Shown here piece after piece: positions 17,587 to 26,825 of a stretch of DNA of 64,000 nt. A program made the position numbers and the translations under genes. The stretch is from Maricaulis maris MCS10 (GTDB lineage Bacteria > Pseudomonadota > Alphaproteobacteria > Caulobacterales > Maricaulaceae): contig NC_008347.1 of NCBI RefSeq assembly GCF_000014745.1, positions 124,001 through 188,000 on the forward strand, given 5' to 3'. Every line of letters begins with the position of its first letter. Position 1 is the stretch's first letter. The notes under the pieces were generated by a model. It was not told the origin of the DNA. It searched no databases and saw nothing but the letters and a program-made list of their open reading frames with translations.

Positions 17587-18188
17587 CAGAAAGGCAGCCA
17601 GGCTCGGCGGCGGGAATAGGCCAGATAGCCGACATTCGCCCCGGCGCGCAGACCAACCCCCGAACGAATGGGGGCCAGGGTGACGTCGTCGGCACGCTGA
17701 TAGTTGACGCCAAGCCCGGCGACGAAATAGGCCGTGCCCTCGACGCCCGGAAAGCGCTGGTAGAGGCGGTCCACATCATCGAGATTATAGACCAGCACGA
17801 ACACCCGGCTGGCATTGCCGCCGGCATCGAATCCAATCGACGGGCCGCGCCAGTATACTTTCTGGCGCTCGCCAAGCCCGCGCAGCGTCAGATAGCCTTC
17901 GCCATAGCGCAGGCCGATGCCGGCCGCGCCGGCGATTTCCTCGCCGGCGATATAGCCGACCGGCCGGCCCAGGTCTGAAAACACGCGCTCCATGGCGCTC
18001 GCCGCTGCTTCAGCGGTGACACCGAAAAAGTCGGAAACGGCATCGACAATCTCGTCCTGGGAATAGGATTCGACCGGCTCGGAATACTCGCTCGGTTGGC
18101 CATAATCAGTGGTTTCCTGCGCCTGTGCGAAGACCGGCGCGGGTACGCCGAAGGCAAGCGCAGCGATGACAGTCATGAGGGCACGCAT
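17586..18188 (-). CDS. DUF1134 (EipA-type) periplasmic protein
   Basis: The 200-residue protein has a signal peptide (MRALMTVIAALAFGVPAPVFAQA) and the conserved DUF1134 core: FFGVTAEAAASAMERVFSDLGRPVGYIAGEEIAGA, GLRYGEGYL, YWRGPSIGFDAGGNASRVFVLVYNL, YFVAGLGVNYQ and RSGVGLRAGANVGYL. GGAG with 6-nt spacing supports the ATG at 18188 over one at 18200. The family is common in alphaproteobacteria and includes the envelope-integrity protein EipA of Brucella; that role is carried over by family, not shown here. It is upstream of and coupled to the GNAT gene. Confidence 0.85.
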   Translation of the reverse strand: MRALMTVIAALAFGVPAPVFAQAQETTDYGQPSEYSEPVESYSQDEIVDAVSDFFGVTAEAAASAMERVFSDLGRPVGYIAGEEIAGAAGIGLRYGEGYLTLRGLGERQKVYWRGPSIGFDAGGNASRVFVLVYNLDDVDRLYQRFPGVEGTAYFVAGLGVNYQRADDVTLAPIRSGVGLRAGANVGYLAYSRRRAWLPF

Positions 18189-18328
18189 GGAAAGCTCCAT
18201 TGGCAAACGGGACCTGCCGCTTTTCGCAGGTGATTGGGGCGACAGAGCGGCGAAAGGGTTATGGCTTCGTTAACGTCGCCCCGCGACCGTGCCATGATTG
18301 CGCGATCGCGGGGAAGGGCGGACACGCC

Positions 18329-19687
18329 ATGACGCAGACGAAACATGATGTGGTGGTGATTGGCGCCGGCCTGTCAGGCCTGCGTGCTGCGCAATTGCTG
18401 GCGGATGAGTTTGATGTCTGCGTGCTGGAAGCGCGTGACCGGGTCGGCGGGCGGGCGATGGCTCACACCTTCGCCAATGGCGACACCGTCGATGTCGGTG
18501 GTCAGTGGGTCGGTCCGGGTCAGGACCGTCTCTACACACTGATTGAGGCCGAGGGACGGTCAGTCTACCCGCTGCATGATGATGGCGACCGGCTGATGCT
18601 CAATAGGGGTCGGTTGTCGCGCTATACGGGCACCATTCCGAAACTCGCCCCTCATGTCCTCGCCAATGTCCATCTGATGATGAGCGGCTTTGATGCTCTC
18701 GCGGCGCAAATCGACCCGGTCTCGCCCTGGCTGCATCCCAAGGCGGCGCTCTGGGACTCGATGACGGTTGCCGAATGGATGCGCAGGAAGGCCTGGAGCC
18801 GCGACGCTTTCGATCTGTTTGCGGTTGGAATCGGTGCGGTTTTTGCCGCCGAACCGCATGAAATCTCGCTCTTGCACGGCCTCTTCTATGCCCGCGCCGG
18901 AACCTCGCTGGACAATCTGGTCTCGACCACCGGCGGGGCTCAGCAGGACCGGGTACATGGCGATATGGCCGGTCTGGCGCGCGGTATCGCCGACGGGCTG
19001 GGTGAGCGGGTGCGCCTGTCCTCGGCCGTCCGGACGATCCGCTGGACTGATGAGGGTGTCGAGCTCGACACTGCGACCGGTTCGCTGGCCGCCCGGCGGG
19101 CCATTCTCGCTCTGCCGCCCAACCAGGCGATGCGGATTGACTGGGATCCGGTATTGCCCGCAGCCAAGTCCGGCCTGTGGCTGCGCATGCCGCCGGGCGC
19201 CTGCATCAAATGTGTCGCGCAGTATGACACGCCTTTCTGGCGAGACAGCGGGCTGGCCGGTCAGGCGGTTGCCCCGCAACTGGATGTCCGGGTCACCTTC
19301 GACAATACCGAGGCCGGCAAGTCGGCGGGGCAGTTGCTGGGTTTCATCGAGGGTGATCAGGCCCGCCTGTGGGCCACACGCGATCCGCAGGAGCGGCGGG
19401 CCGCCGTGCTTGAGGCTTTTGCCGGCTGTTACGGCGAACAGGCCCTCCATCCCATCGACTATGTTGATCAGGACTGGACGTCGGAGGTCTGGTCGCGCGG
19501 CTGTTATGCGGCCCTGATGGGGCCGGGCGTCTGGACCGGACATGGCGCGCATTTGCGCACACCGCTGGGGCCTGTCCACATGGCCGGTACCGAGACGGCG
19601 AGCCAGTATTACGGATATTTCGAGGGCGCGCTGGAGGCGGCCGAACGGGCCGTCAGTGAAGTGCGGGCGGCGTTGGAGAATGGTTGA
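18329..19687 (+). CDS. Flavin monoamine oxidase family protein
   Basis: The 452-residue FAD enzyme has the Rossmann dinucleotide motif VVVIGAGLSGLRAAQLL at residues 8-25 and VLEARDRVGGRAMAHTF. The flavin-containing amine oxidase signature (GGQWVGPGQDRLY) follows. The C-terminal FAD-binding end is MAGTETASQYYGYFEGALEAAERA. Such enzymes oxidise amines to aldehydes with H2O2 release. The substrate is unknown. The stop overlaps the next start by one base (TGATG). The start is MTQTKHDVVVIG; the frame is open upstream without family sequence. Confidence 0.9.
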   Translation: MTQTKHDVVVIGAGLSGLRAAQLLADEFDVCVLEARDRVGGRAMAHTFANGDTVDVGGQWVGPGQDRLYTLIEAEGRSVYPLHDDGDRLMLNRGRLSRYTGTIPKLAPHVLANVHLMMSGFDALAAQIDPVSPWLHPKAALWDSMTVAEWMRRKAWSRDAFDLFAVGIGAVFAAEPHEISLLHGLFYARAGTSLDNLVSTTGGAQQDRVHGDMAGLARGIADGLGERVRLSSAVRTIRWTDEGVELDTATGSLAARRAILALPPNQAMRIDWDPVLPAAKSGLWLRMPPGACIKCVAQYDTPFWRDSGLAGQAVAPQLDVRVTFDNTEAGKSAGQLLGFIEGDQARLWATRDPQERRAAVLEAFAGCYGEQALHPIDYVDQDWTSEVWSRGCYAALMGPGVWTGHGAHLRTPLGPVHMAGTETASQYYGYFEGALEAAERAVSEVRAALENG

Positions 19688-20832
19688 TGTGTGACACCCT
19701 GGTCGTCCGTGGCGGCGGCGCCGTCTGGTTCGCCAAGAATTCCGACCGTGAGCCGGGCGAGGTCCAGCGGGTCGAGCGGCATGCCGCGGTCGCCGACGAC
19801 ACCACTGAAAAGCTCGCCTGCACCCATATCGAGATCGACCAGATCCCGGATCGTCAGGCTACCATCCTGTCGCGCCCGTCCTGGATGTGGGGCGCCGAGA
19901 TGGGCGTCAATGCGTCCGGCGTGGTGATCGGCAATGAAGCCGTGTTCTCGCGCAAGGTGATGAAACGGGGCAAGGCCCTGCTGGGCATGGACCTTGTCCG
20001 CCTGGGACTGGAGCGGGGCAGCTCGGCACATGAATCGGCGGCGATCATCATCCATCTGCTGGAAACCCATGGGCAGGGCGGACCGGCCGGCTGGCGCAAT
20101 AAGGGGTTTCGTTATGACAACAGCTTCCTGATTGCCGACGCTGCCGAGGTGCTGGTGCTGGAGACCTGCGGCCGCGACTGGCGGCTGGAGCGCGTGAAAC
20201 GCCACGCGGCGATCTCCAACGCCTATACCCTTGAAGGCCCGGTGACCATGGCTTCGGAGGGAGCGCCGATCGAGGGCTTTGGCGCGAGTGACGAGACCTG
20301 GCTGCGCCCGACATTAGGACGGGCCCGCGAGCGCCGGGCCTGTGCCCTGGCGGCGCTGGAACGCCTCGACAGGCCGGACTTTGCCAGCCTGGCGAAAATC
20401 ATGCGCTCGCATGACCGGGGCGACGGCTTCACCAAGGGCTCCAACCGCGATCTGTGCCTCCATCATGGCGGCCTCATGCGACCCAGCCAAACGACCAATT
20501 CCATGCTGGTACGGCTGGCGCCCGGCGAGGCCCCGGCCGTCGCCATGACCGGCACCAAGACACCCTGTGTCTCCCTCTTTCGCCCGGTGGCCTTCGACGG
20601 TGGGTCCAGCCTGTTCTCGGACACGCTCTGGGAGCAGGGCTCAAAGCGCCACGACGCGCTGGCCCGCGACCCGTCAGCCCGCCAGCAGGTCCGCAATCGC
20701 ATCGCCGCGGCGGAGGCGCATATCCTGCCGGCCATCGAGGCCGGCCGACCGGATGTGGCGGAGGCCCTGGTCACGGCCTGGGATGATCATGGACTGGATG
20801 CGGGCCGTGCCGGGACCGAGCCGTCCGGCTGA
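19687..20832 (+). CDS. C69/secernin-like N-terminal-Cys hydrolase
   Basis: The 381-residue protein begins MCDTLVV, the N-terminal nucleophile pattern of the C69 dipeptidase/secernin group. Cys2 would be exposed after Met removal. Supporting blocks are FAKNSDREPGEVQ, SRPSWMWGAEMGVNASGVVIGNEAVF, LVRLGLERG, DNSFLIADAAEVLVLET and YTLEG. It probably cleaves amide bonds in a small peptide or acyl amide, most likely in the cytoplasm as no signal is seen. It is coupled to the amine oxidase, which suggests a shared amine/peptide catabolic route (inference). Confidence 0.82.
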   Translation: MCDTLVVRGGGAVWFAKNSDREPGEVQRVERHAAVADDTTEKLACTHIEIDQIPDRQATILSRPSWMWGAEMGVNASGVVIGNEAVFSRKVMKRGKALLGMDLVRLGLERGSSAHESAAIIIHLLETHGQGGPAGWRNKGFRYDNSFLIADAAEVLVLETCGRDWRLERVKRHAAISNAYTLEGPVTMASEGAPIEGFGASDETWLRPTLGRARERRACALAALERLDRPDFASLAKIMRSHDRGDGFTKGSNRDLCLHHGGLMRPSQTTNSMLVRLAPGEAPAVAMTGTKTPCVSLFRPVAFDGGSSLFSDTLWEQGSKRHDALARDPSARQQVRNRIAAAEAHILPAIEAGRPDVAEALVTAWDDHGLDAGRAGTEPSG

Positions 20833-20983
20833 TCGGGACAAGGACCGTCTGGCGGGGCACCGAAATCAGGGCGCAAACATCGCGCAGTCCGGGACAACGG
20901 CTGTGCAGATGGTGAAAACTTCATTTTTGCGACAGGCCGTGGACGGCTAGTGTGCGCGCAGGATTTTCCGGGGAGCATTCCAG

Positions 20984-23188
20984 ATGCGCAAACTTATGAT
21001 GATCACTGCGAGCACGGCCGCGCTTTTTGCCGCCGCCTGCACGCCTGCCCAAGACGCCGCCGAGACGGATGAAACCAGCGCGATGACCGACACCACCGAC
21101 ACCGCAGCCAACGCGGCTGACACTGCGCCGGCCACATTCGACAATCCGCTGCTCGCCGAGTGGACCGGCCCCTATGGCGGAACGCCGGACTTCGACGCGG
21201 CCAGCCTCGATGATCTGAGCGCCGCGCTGCGTGAGGGCATGAGGCTGAACCTGGCCGAGATCGACGCGATCACCGCCAATCCCGAGCCGGCCACGTTCGC
21301 GAACACCATTCTCGAGCTGGAACGCGCCGGTGCACCGCTGGGGCGTGTCTTCAGCCATTGGGGCATCTGGTCGTCCAACATGTCGTCGCCGGAGTTCCGC
21401 GACATCCAGCGCGAAATGTCCGGCGAGCTGTCGGCCTTCTCGTCGCAGATAACCCAGAATGAAGAGCTCTTCGGCCGCGTTCGTGCGGTCTATGAAGGCG
21501 AGGAAATGGCGACGTTGACGCCGGCCCAACAGCGCGTCGTGCAGCTGACCTATGATGGCTTTGCCCGCAATGGCGCGATGCTGGAAGGCGAAGCAGCCGA
21601 GCGCTATGCCGCGATCAATGCCCGGCTCGCCGAGCTGCACCGCACCTTCGGCAACAACGTCCTCAATGACGAGGAAAATTACGTCACCTATCTCAGCGAA
21701 GACCAGCTGGCCGGCCTGCCGGCGGACTTCGTTGCGGCCTCGGCGGCGGCTGCCGCGACACGGGATCATGAGGGCGAGTACGCCATCATCAATACCCGCT
21801 CCTCGATGGACCCCTTCCTGACCTTCTCCGACGAGCGCGATCTGCGCGAGCAGGTCTGGAACAATTATTATTCGCGCGGCGATAATGGCGGCGAGTACGA
21901 CAACAATGCCGTCATCAGCGAGATCCTGCAGCTGCGCCACGAGCGCGTCGGTCTGCTTGGCTATGACAATTACGCTTCCTGGCGTCTGGAAAACCGCATG
22001 GCCGGGACGCCGGAGCGCGCCCAGGCCCTGATGGAAGGCGTATGGACCGCTGCCGTCGCCCGCATCGAGGAAGAGGTCGCCGACATGCAGGCCCTGGCCG
22101 ATGCCAATGGCGACGACATCACCATCCAGCCCTGGGACTACCGCTACTACGCCGAGCAGGTCCGTTCGGCCCGCTATGACCTCGACAGTGAAGAGGTGAA
22201 GCAATACCTGCAGCTCGATAACCTGCGCGAAGGCATGTTCTACGTCGCTGGCGAGCTGTTCGGCTTTGCCTTCCGCGAACTGCCCGAGGGCGAGGTCTCG
22301 GTCTGGCATCCGACGGTGCGGGTCTGGGAGGTCACCAATCGCGAGACCGGCGCCAATGTCGGCCTGTGGTATCTTGATCCCTTCGCCCGCCAGGGCAAGC
22401 GTTCGGGCGCCTGGGCGAATTCCTTCCGTTCGCACACCACGATTGATGGCGAGACCAATGTCCTGGCCACCAACAACTCGAACTTCGTCGAAGGGGCTCC
22501 GGGCGAGCCGGTCCTCGTCTCGTTTGATGATGCGACGACCTTCTTCCACGAATTCGGTCACGCCCTGCACACGCTGTCGTCCAATGTCGATTATCCGACG
22601 CTCAATGGCGGCGTGCGCGACTATACCGAATTCCAGTCACAGCTGCTCGAGCGCTGGGTCCTGACCGACCCGGTGGTCAACAATTTCCTGACCCATGTCG
22701 AGACCGGCGAGCCGATGCCGCAAGCCCTGATCGACCGCATCCGGGCGGCCGCCAATTTCAACCAGGGTTTCTCGACCGGCGAATATCTCGCCTCGGCGCT
22801 GATGGACATGGTCTATCACACGACCGATCCGGCCGAGATGAGCGATCCGGACACGTTCGAGCGTGAAACGCTGGAGCGTCTGGGCATGCCGAGCGAGATC
22901 GTCATGCGTCACCGCTCGCCGCATTTCGGGCATATCTTCTCGGGTGAGGGCTATTCGGCCGGCTATTACGGCTACATGTGGGCCGATGTGCTGACCGCCG
23001 ACGCCGCCGAGGCCTTCCAGGACGCGCCGGGTGGTTTCTACGATCCGGAGGTTTCGGCCCGTCTGGTCGAGTATCTCTTCGCCCCGCGCAACTCGATGGA
23101 CCCGGCCGAGGCCTACCGCCTTTTCCGTGGCCGCGACGCCGAGGTGTCGGCCCTGATGCGTGATCGCGGTTTCCCGGTCACCGAATAG
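20984..23188 (+). CDS. M3-family peptidyl-dipeptidase, predicted lipoprotein
   Basis: The 734-residue metallopeptidase resembles Dcp. The zinc motif is HEFGHALH with H522, E523 and H526. A third ligand candidate is E549 in DYTEFQSQLLERW, matching the DFVE-x-x-SQ-x-LE block of the family. The C-terminal catalytic block is SAGYYGYMWADVL. Unlike cytoplasmic Dcp, it starts MRKLMMITASTAALFAAAC, a lipoprotein signal with lipobox AAAC, then an acidic linker, so it should sit on the periplasmic face of a membrane. It would release C-terminal dipeptides from oligopeptides. Confidence 0.92.
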   Translation: MRKLMMITASTAALFAAACTPAQDAAETDETSAMTDTTDTAANAADTAPATFDNPLLAEWTGPYGGTPDFDAASLDDLSAALREGMRLNLAEIDAITANPEPATFANTILELERAGAPLGRVFSHWGIWSSNMSSPEFRDIQREMSGELSAFSSQITQNEELFGRVRAVYEGEEMATLTPAQQRVVQLTYDGFARNGAMLEGEAAERYAAINARLAELHRTFGNNVLNDEENYVTYLSEDQLAGLPADFVAASAAAAATRDHEGEYAIINTRSSMDPFLTFSDERDLREQVWNNYYSRGDNGGEYDNNAVISEILQLRHERVGLLGYDNYASWRLENRMAGTPERAQALMEGVWTAAVARIEEEVADMQALADANGDDITIQPWDYRYYAEQVRSARYDLDSEEVKQYLQLDNLREGMFYVAGELFGFAFRELPEGEVSVWHPTVRVWEVTNRETGANVGLWYLDPFARQGKRSGAWANSFRSHTTIDGETNVLATNNSNFVEGAPGEPVLVSFDDATTFFHEFGHALHTLSSNVDYPTLNGGVRDYTEFQSQLLERWVLTDPVVNNFLTHVETGEPMPQALIDRIRAAANFNQGFSTGEYLASALMDMVYHTTDPAEMSDPDTFERETLERLGMPSEIVMRHRSPHFGHIFSGEGYSAGYYGYMWADVLTADAAEAFQDAPGGFYDPEVSARLVEYLFAPRNSMDPAEAYRLFRGRDAEVSALMRDRGFPVTE

Positions 23189-23212
23189 GGGCTTTCAAAG
23201 CCTGATTGGAAC

Positions 23213-23246
23213 GAGGCCGGCGGGGCAAACTGCCGGCCTTTTTTCT
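23213..23246 (+). terminator. Rho-independent terminator after the M3 peptidase
   Basis: GAGGCCGGC pairs with GCCGGCCTT across GGGGCAAACT, followed by TTTTTTCTT. It lies 24 nt after the stop codon and between convergent genes. Confidence 0.88.
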
Positions 23247-23279
23247 TGCCGGCCTTTTTTGGGCTGCGATGCGGGCGGA

Positions 23280-23756
23280 TCAGTCCGGCGGGTCTGTCAC
23301 CCCGAAATGCGGGCCGGCGCCGAGGCCGGCGAGGCGGTCGCGCGGATTGTAGAGCTGGCAGGCCTTCAGCGACAGGCAACCGCAACCGATACAGCTGTCC
23401 AGCCGCCCGCGCATTCGTGTCAGTGCTTCGATCTGCTGGTCGAGCCGGCCCTTGAGGCCGGTGCTGATCCGGGCCCAGTCGGCCTGGGTCGGCGTGCGCC
23501 GGTCGGGCAGGGCGGTGAGGGCTTCACCGATCTCACGGATCGTCAGCCCCAGTTGCTGGGCGATCAGGATGAAGGAGATGCGCCGCACATCGGCGCGTTT
23601 GAAACGGCGCTGTCCGCCGGCATTCCGGCTCGGCTGGACCAGGCCCTTGTTCTCGTAAAAACGGATCGCAGAGACCGAAACGCCGGTGCGTTCAGCCAGC
23701 TGTCCGATTGACAGGGGATCGGCGGCGGATGGTGATGTGAGTTTTTTCGTTTCCAA
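23280..23756 (-). CDS. soxR: Redox-sensitive transcriptional activator SoxR
   Basis: The 158-residue MerR-family protein has the winged helix (LSIGQLAERTGVSVSAIRFYENKGLV, GGQRRFKRADVRRISFI) and the [2Fe-2S] cluster motif C-x2-C-x-C-x5-C in SCIGCGCLSLKAC. Oxidation of the cluster by redox-cycling compounds activates target promoters. It is divergent from a VOC-family gene, with a SoxS-promoter-like site between them. In non-enteric bacteria SoxR usually controls a few detoxification genes directly, which fits this layout. Confidence 0.95.
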   Translation of the reverse strand: METKKLTSPSAADPLSIGQLAERTGVSVSAIRFYENKGLVQPSRNAGGQRRFKRADVRRISFILIAQQLGLTIREIGEALTALPDRRTPTQADWARISTGLKGRLDQQIEALTRMRGRLDSCIGCGCLSLKACQLYNPRDRLAGLGAGPHFGVTDPPD

Positions 23757-23759
23757 AGC

Positions 23760-23790
23760 TTGACCTCAACCAAGGTTAAGCAATTATCTC
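23760..23790 (+). promoter_or_regulatory. SoxR-type promoter/operator
   Basis: The site starts TTGACCTCAACCAAGGTTAA and ends GCAATTATCTC. It aligns without gaps over 31 positions to the well-known E. coli soxS promoter as I recall it: TT-x-ACCTCAA at the left, AATTAT near the right. -35 TTGACC and -10 TATCTC are 19 bp apart, with the dyad CTCAACC/GGTTAAG inside the spacer. It faces the VOC gene and overlaps the soxR upstream region. Confidence 0.82.
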
Positions 23791-23836
23791 ACAGCCTGTC
23801 CACGCGGCCAAGCCGGTCGCAGTACAGGAGATTCCC

Positions 23837-24202
23837 ATGACAAATGCGAAGCTTGAACACGTCAATGTGACGGTCAGCGATCCCAGGGCCACCGCCGGGC
23901 GCCTGACCGAATGGTTCGGCTGGCAGGTGCGCTGGCACGGTCCGGCAAAGAATGGCGGCACCACCTATCATGTCGGCAACGAGGACAGCTATGTCGCCGT
24001 TTATGCCTACGCCAAGCCGACTGAGACACCGACCGGGCGCCTCAACCATATCGGTGTCCTGGTTGATGATCTTGACGCCGCCGAAGCGCGGATCACCGCC
24101 AGCGGCATTCACACCCACTCCCATGCCGACTACGAGCCGGGCCGGCGTTTCTACTTCGACGATCCGGACGGGATCGAGTTCGAGGTGATCAGCTACGCCT
24201 GA
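23837..24202 (+). CDS. VOC-family protein (glyoxalase/dioxygenase fold)
   Basis: The 121-residue protein has paired beta-alpha-beta-beta-beta units of the vicinal oxygen chelate fold: LEHVNVTVSDPRATAGRLTEWFGW, LNHIGVLVDDLDAAEARI and FYFDDPDGIEFEVISY. Possible metal ligands are His near the start (LEHVN), the His of LNHIG and the Glu of IEFEV. It is predicted to be switched on by SoxR from the promoter upstream, so a role in handling redox-cycling electrophiles or antibiotics is likely. The substrate is unknown. Confidence 0.87.
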   Translation: MTNAKLEHVNVTVSDPRATAGRLTEWFGWQVRWHGPAKNGGTTYHVGNEDSYVAVYAYAKPTETPTGRLNHIGVLVDDLDAAEARITASGIHTHSHADYEPGRRFYFDDPDGIEFEVISYA

Positions 24203-24266
24203 TCGGGCGGGCTCGTGGTCGGCGGAGTTTGTTGGCACGATGGGCGGATGCGGCTAGCGTCCGTTC

Positions 24267-25343
24267 ATGGATGACGCATCGGCTCCCATCACCGGCGATC
24301 AAGCCGACCCGAAACGCCCGCTCGCGGCCGCCCGGGCGCTCGATCCGGTCCGTTATGTCGGGCCTGAGGCCTTGGCGCTCGATCAGCGTGAGATCCTCGC
24401 CCGCGGCTGGCAGGTCGTGGCGCCGGTTTCGGCCCTGGCCGGGCCCGGTGATCACATCGTGCGCGAGATCGGCGGCGTGCCGATCCTGCTGGTGCGCAAT
24501 GCGGCCGGGCAGCTCAACGGTTTCCTGAATATCTGCCGCCACCGGGCCGGGCCGCTAGCCCTTTGCGATGGCAAGGGCGCCAAGCGATTGCGCTGTGCCT
24601 ATCACGGCTGGGCCTATGATCTGGACGGGCAATTGCGCACCGCGCCGGAAATGCAGGCCGCCGAGGGGTTCGACCATCACGATATCGCGCTGGCGCGGAT
24701 CGAGGTCGAGGTGTGGGGCGGGCTGGTCTTCGCCCGCACCAGACCGGGGCCAGGCTTTGCAGAGATCATGGCCGGCATGGATGCGATCGCGGACACCGCC
24801 GAACTGGCCGGGCTGCACCATCACCATTCCCGCATTTATGACGTGGCCTGCAACTGGAAAGTCTATGTCGATAATTATCTCGAAGGCTATCACCTGCCCT
24901 TCGTCCATCCCGACCTGACCCAGGTCGTTTCCTATCCCGATTACACGACCGAGCTGGGGCGTTACTGGTCCCTGCAACGCTCGCCGGTCGACGCCGAGAC
25001 CGAAGCCTATGCGGCCGGTGAGGCGCTCTATTTTTTCATTTATCCCAACACCATGCTCAATATCCTGCCGGGCCGCATGCAGACCAATCGTGTGGTGGCC
25101 AATGGGCCGGACGCCTGCCGGGTCGAATTTGATTTCTACTATGCCGACGGTGAAGCCGGTCGGGCCGAGGCCGATGACGCCTTCTCCGACAGTGTCCAGG
25201 ACGAGGACCGCATGATCTGTGAACACGTCCAGAAAGGCCTCGCCTCAGGCGCCTACCGGCCCGGTCGGCTCTCGCCCGACCAGGAGGCCGGCGTCTGGCA
25301 CTGGCACAATCTTTTACGGGATGCCTACGCCAATTCCGGCTGA
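24267..25343 (+). CDS. Rieske non-heme iron oxygenase, alpha-subunit type
   Basis: The 358-residue protein has a Rieske [2Fe-2S] domain with C90-x-H92 (NICRHRAGP) and C110-x2-H113 (CAYHGWAYDLDG). The catalytic domain carries the mononuclear-iron ligands H209 and H214 in DNYLEGYHLPFVHPDL. Family members oxygenate aromatic rings or demethylate quaternary amines. The lone alpha subunit without a beta gene resembles choline/carnitine-type monooxygenases. It needs a reductase partner that is not adjacent. It is followed after 23 nt by an APC permease, which may import a substrate. Confidence 0.9.
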   Translation: MDDASAPITGDQADPKRPLAAARALDPVRYVGPEALALDQREILARGWQVVAPVSALAGPGDHIVREIGGVPILLVRNAAGQLNGFLNICRHRAGPLALCDGKGAKRLRCAYHGWAYDLDGQLRTAPEMQAAEGFDHHDIALARIEVEVWGGLVFARTRPGPGFAEIMAGMDAIADTAELAGLHHHHSRIYDVACNWKVYVDNYLEGYHLPFVHPDLTQVVSYPDYTTELGRYWSLQRSPVDAETEAYAAGEALYFFIYPNTMLNILPGRMQTNRVVANGPDACRVEFDFYYADGEAGRAEADDAFSDSVQDEDRMICEHVQKGLASGAYRPGRLSPDQEAGVWHWHNLLRDAYANSG

Positions 25344-25366
25344 CAGGCTCCGGTCCGGGGGGACAG

Positions 25367-26713
25367 ATGAGCGACACCACCAAGGAAGAGACAAAGACGC
25401 TGGCCGGGAAACCGGCCCACAATGCAATCGGTTTCTGGGGCTGTTGGTCTCTCGTCGTCGGCATCATGATCGGATCGGGGATTTTTCTCCTGCCGTCCGT
25501 GCTCGCGCCCTATGGCCTGATCGGGTTTTCCGGCTGGCTGGTGACCGCCGGCGGTTCGATTCTGTTGGCGCTGGTTCTCGGTCGGCTGTCACATCGAACC
25601 ACCCGGACCGGCGGGCCCATCGCCTTTGCCCATGACGCCTTTGGCGATCTTACGGGCTTTCTGGTCGCATGGGGGTATTGGGCGTCATACTGGATCGGCA
25701 TGCCGGCCATCGCGATTGCCTTTGTCGGCTATCTGACAGTGTTTGTCCCGGCTCTGGAAACATCGCCCATCTTGCAGATGGGGTGCGGTCTGGCCCTGAT
25801 CTGGGGGCTTGGCCTTGTGTCCCTGCACGGCATTCGCGATGCGAGCTTCGTGCAACTGGTCATGACCATCCTGAAGTTGATCCCGATCTTCATTGTCATC
25901 GGCATCGGGTTTGTGGCCGGTGATGTCGCCAACCTGCCCGCGGTCAATCCGTCGGGTGGCAATTTCCTGTCCGTTCTGGCGATAACCGCGCTCCTGACAA
26001 TGTGGGCCTTTGCCGGCCTGGAATCCTCGACCGTCCCGGCAGGCGATGTACGTGACGCCGCCACAAACGTGCCGCGTGCCACCATCATCGGAACGGTCAC
26101 GGTCGCCGTAGTCTATATCGCCGCAACCGCGTCCGTGATGCTGGTCGTACCAGCGGCCGACCTTGCCAATTCCACCTCCCCATTCTCCGACGCCGCTCGC
26201 ATTCTGGGGCCCTGGGGTCCCGGACTGATCGCGGCGGGGGCTATGGTCTCCACTGCCGGAGCCCTGAACGGGACGATCCTTCTGTCAGGCCAACTGCCGA
26301 TGGCGGTGGCGCTCGACAGGCTGGCACCGGCTGCCCTTGGTCGCCGCAACAAGGGAGGTGCACCGCAACTATCCCTGCTCCTCTCGCTGGGGCTGGGCTC
26401 GATCCTGCTGGTGGCGAACTATTCCCGCGGTCTCGTTGGCGCTTTTACTTTCCTGCTGATGATGAGCACTGTCTGCCTGCTCCTGCCACTGCTGGTCAGC
26501 GCACTGGCCGAGCTCAAGCATTCCTGGCGCTCGGCCCGTGGCTGGGCGATCATTGCCCTGGCTGCCGGCGCCTATGCTGCCTTCGCCGTCCTGGGCTCCG
26601 GCCTCGAGGTGTTGGCCTGGGGCGGTGTGCTGATCCTGGCCGGTCTGCCGGCCTATTGGTTGGGCAAGCCGAAGGCGGTGACAGTGTCTCGCCCGGACCA
26701 GGCGAAGGGGTGA
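25367..26713 (+). CDS. APC-superfamily amino acid/polyamine permease
   Basis: The 448-residue inner-membrane protein has about 12 helices. Helix 1 has the substrate-backbone motif IGSGIFLLPSVLAPYG. The TRTGGPIAFAHDAFGD and TMWAFAGLESSTVPAGDVRD blocks are characteristic of APC amine/amino acid carriers (AdiC/PotE relatives). It lies just after the Rieske oxygenase gene and probably shares its transcript. The transported compound cannot be told. Confidence 0.88.
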   Translation: MSDTTKEETKTLAGKPAHNAIGFWGCWSLVVGIMIGSGIFLLPSVLAPYGLIGFSGWLVTAGGSILLALVLGRLSHRTTRTGGPIAFAHDAFGDLTGFLVAWGYWASYWIGMPAIAIAFVGYLTVFVPALETSPILQMGCGLALIWGLGLVSLHGIRDASFVQLVMTILKLIPIFIVIGIGFVAGDVANLPAVNPSGGNFLSVLAITALLTMWAFAGLESSTVPAGDVRDAATNVPRATIIGTVTVAVVYIAATASVMLVVPAADLANSTSPFSDAARILGPWGPGLIAAGAMVSTAGALNGTILLSGQLPMAVALDRLAPAALGRRNKGGAPQLSLLLSLGLGSILLVANYSRGLVGAFTFLLMMSTVCLLLPLLVSALAELKHSWRSARGWAIIALAAGAYAAFAVLGSGLEVLAWGGVLILAGLPAYWLGKPKAVTVSRPDQAKG

Positions 26714-26739
26714 GGGTGGCGTCTGGGTCTCATGCTTTT

Positions 26740-26793
26740 TTGTCATCCCGGGCGCAGCCCTGACTTGATCAGGGCGAAGATCCGGGATGACAA
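26740..26793. repeat. Inverted repeat TTGTCATCCCGG
   Basis: TTGTCATCCCGG at 26740-26751 is the perfect reverse complement of CCGGGATGACAA at 26782-26793. An inner GCCCTGA/TCAGGGC pair extends the hairpin. This is a common dispersed intergenic palindrome type in alphaproteobacteria. It could also work as a terminator-like hairpin for the permease gene. Confidence 0.75.
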
Positions 26794-26825
26794 AATTTTG
26801 CGCCTTTATCCCCGCCATGCGCCCC

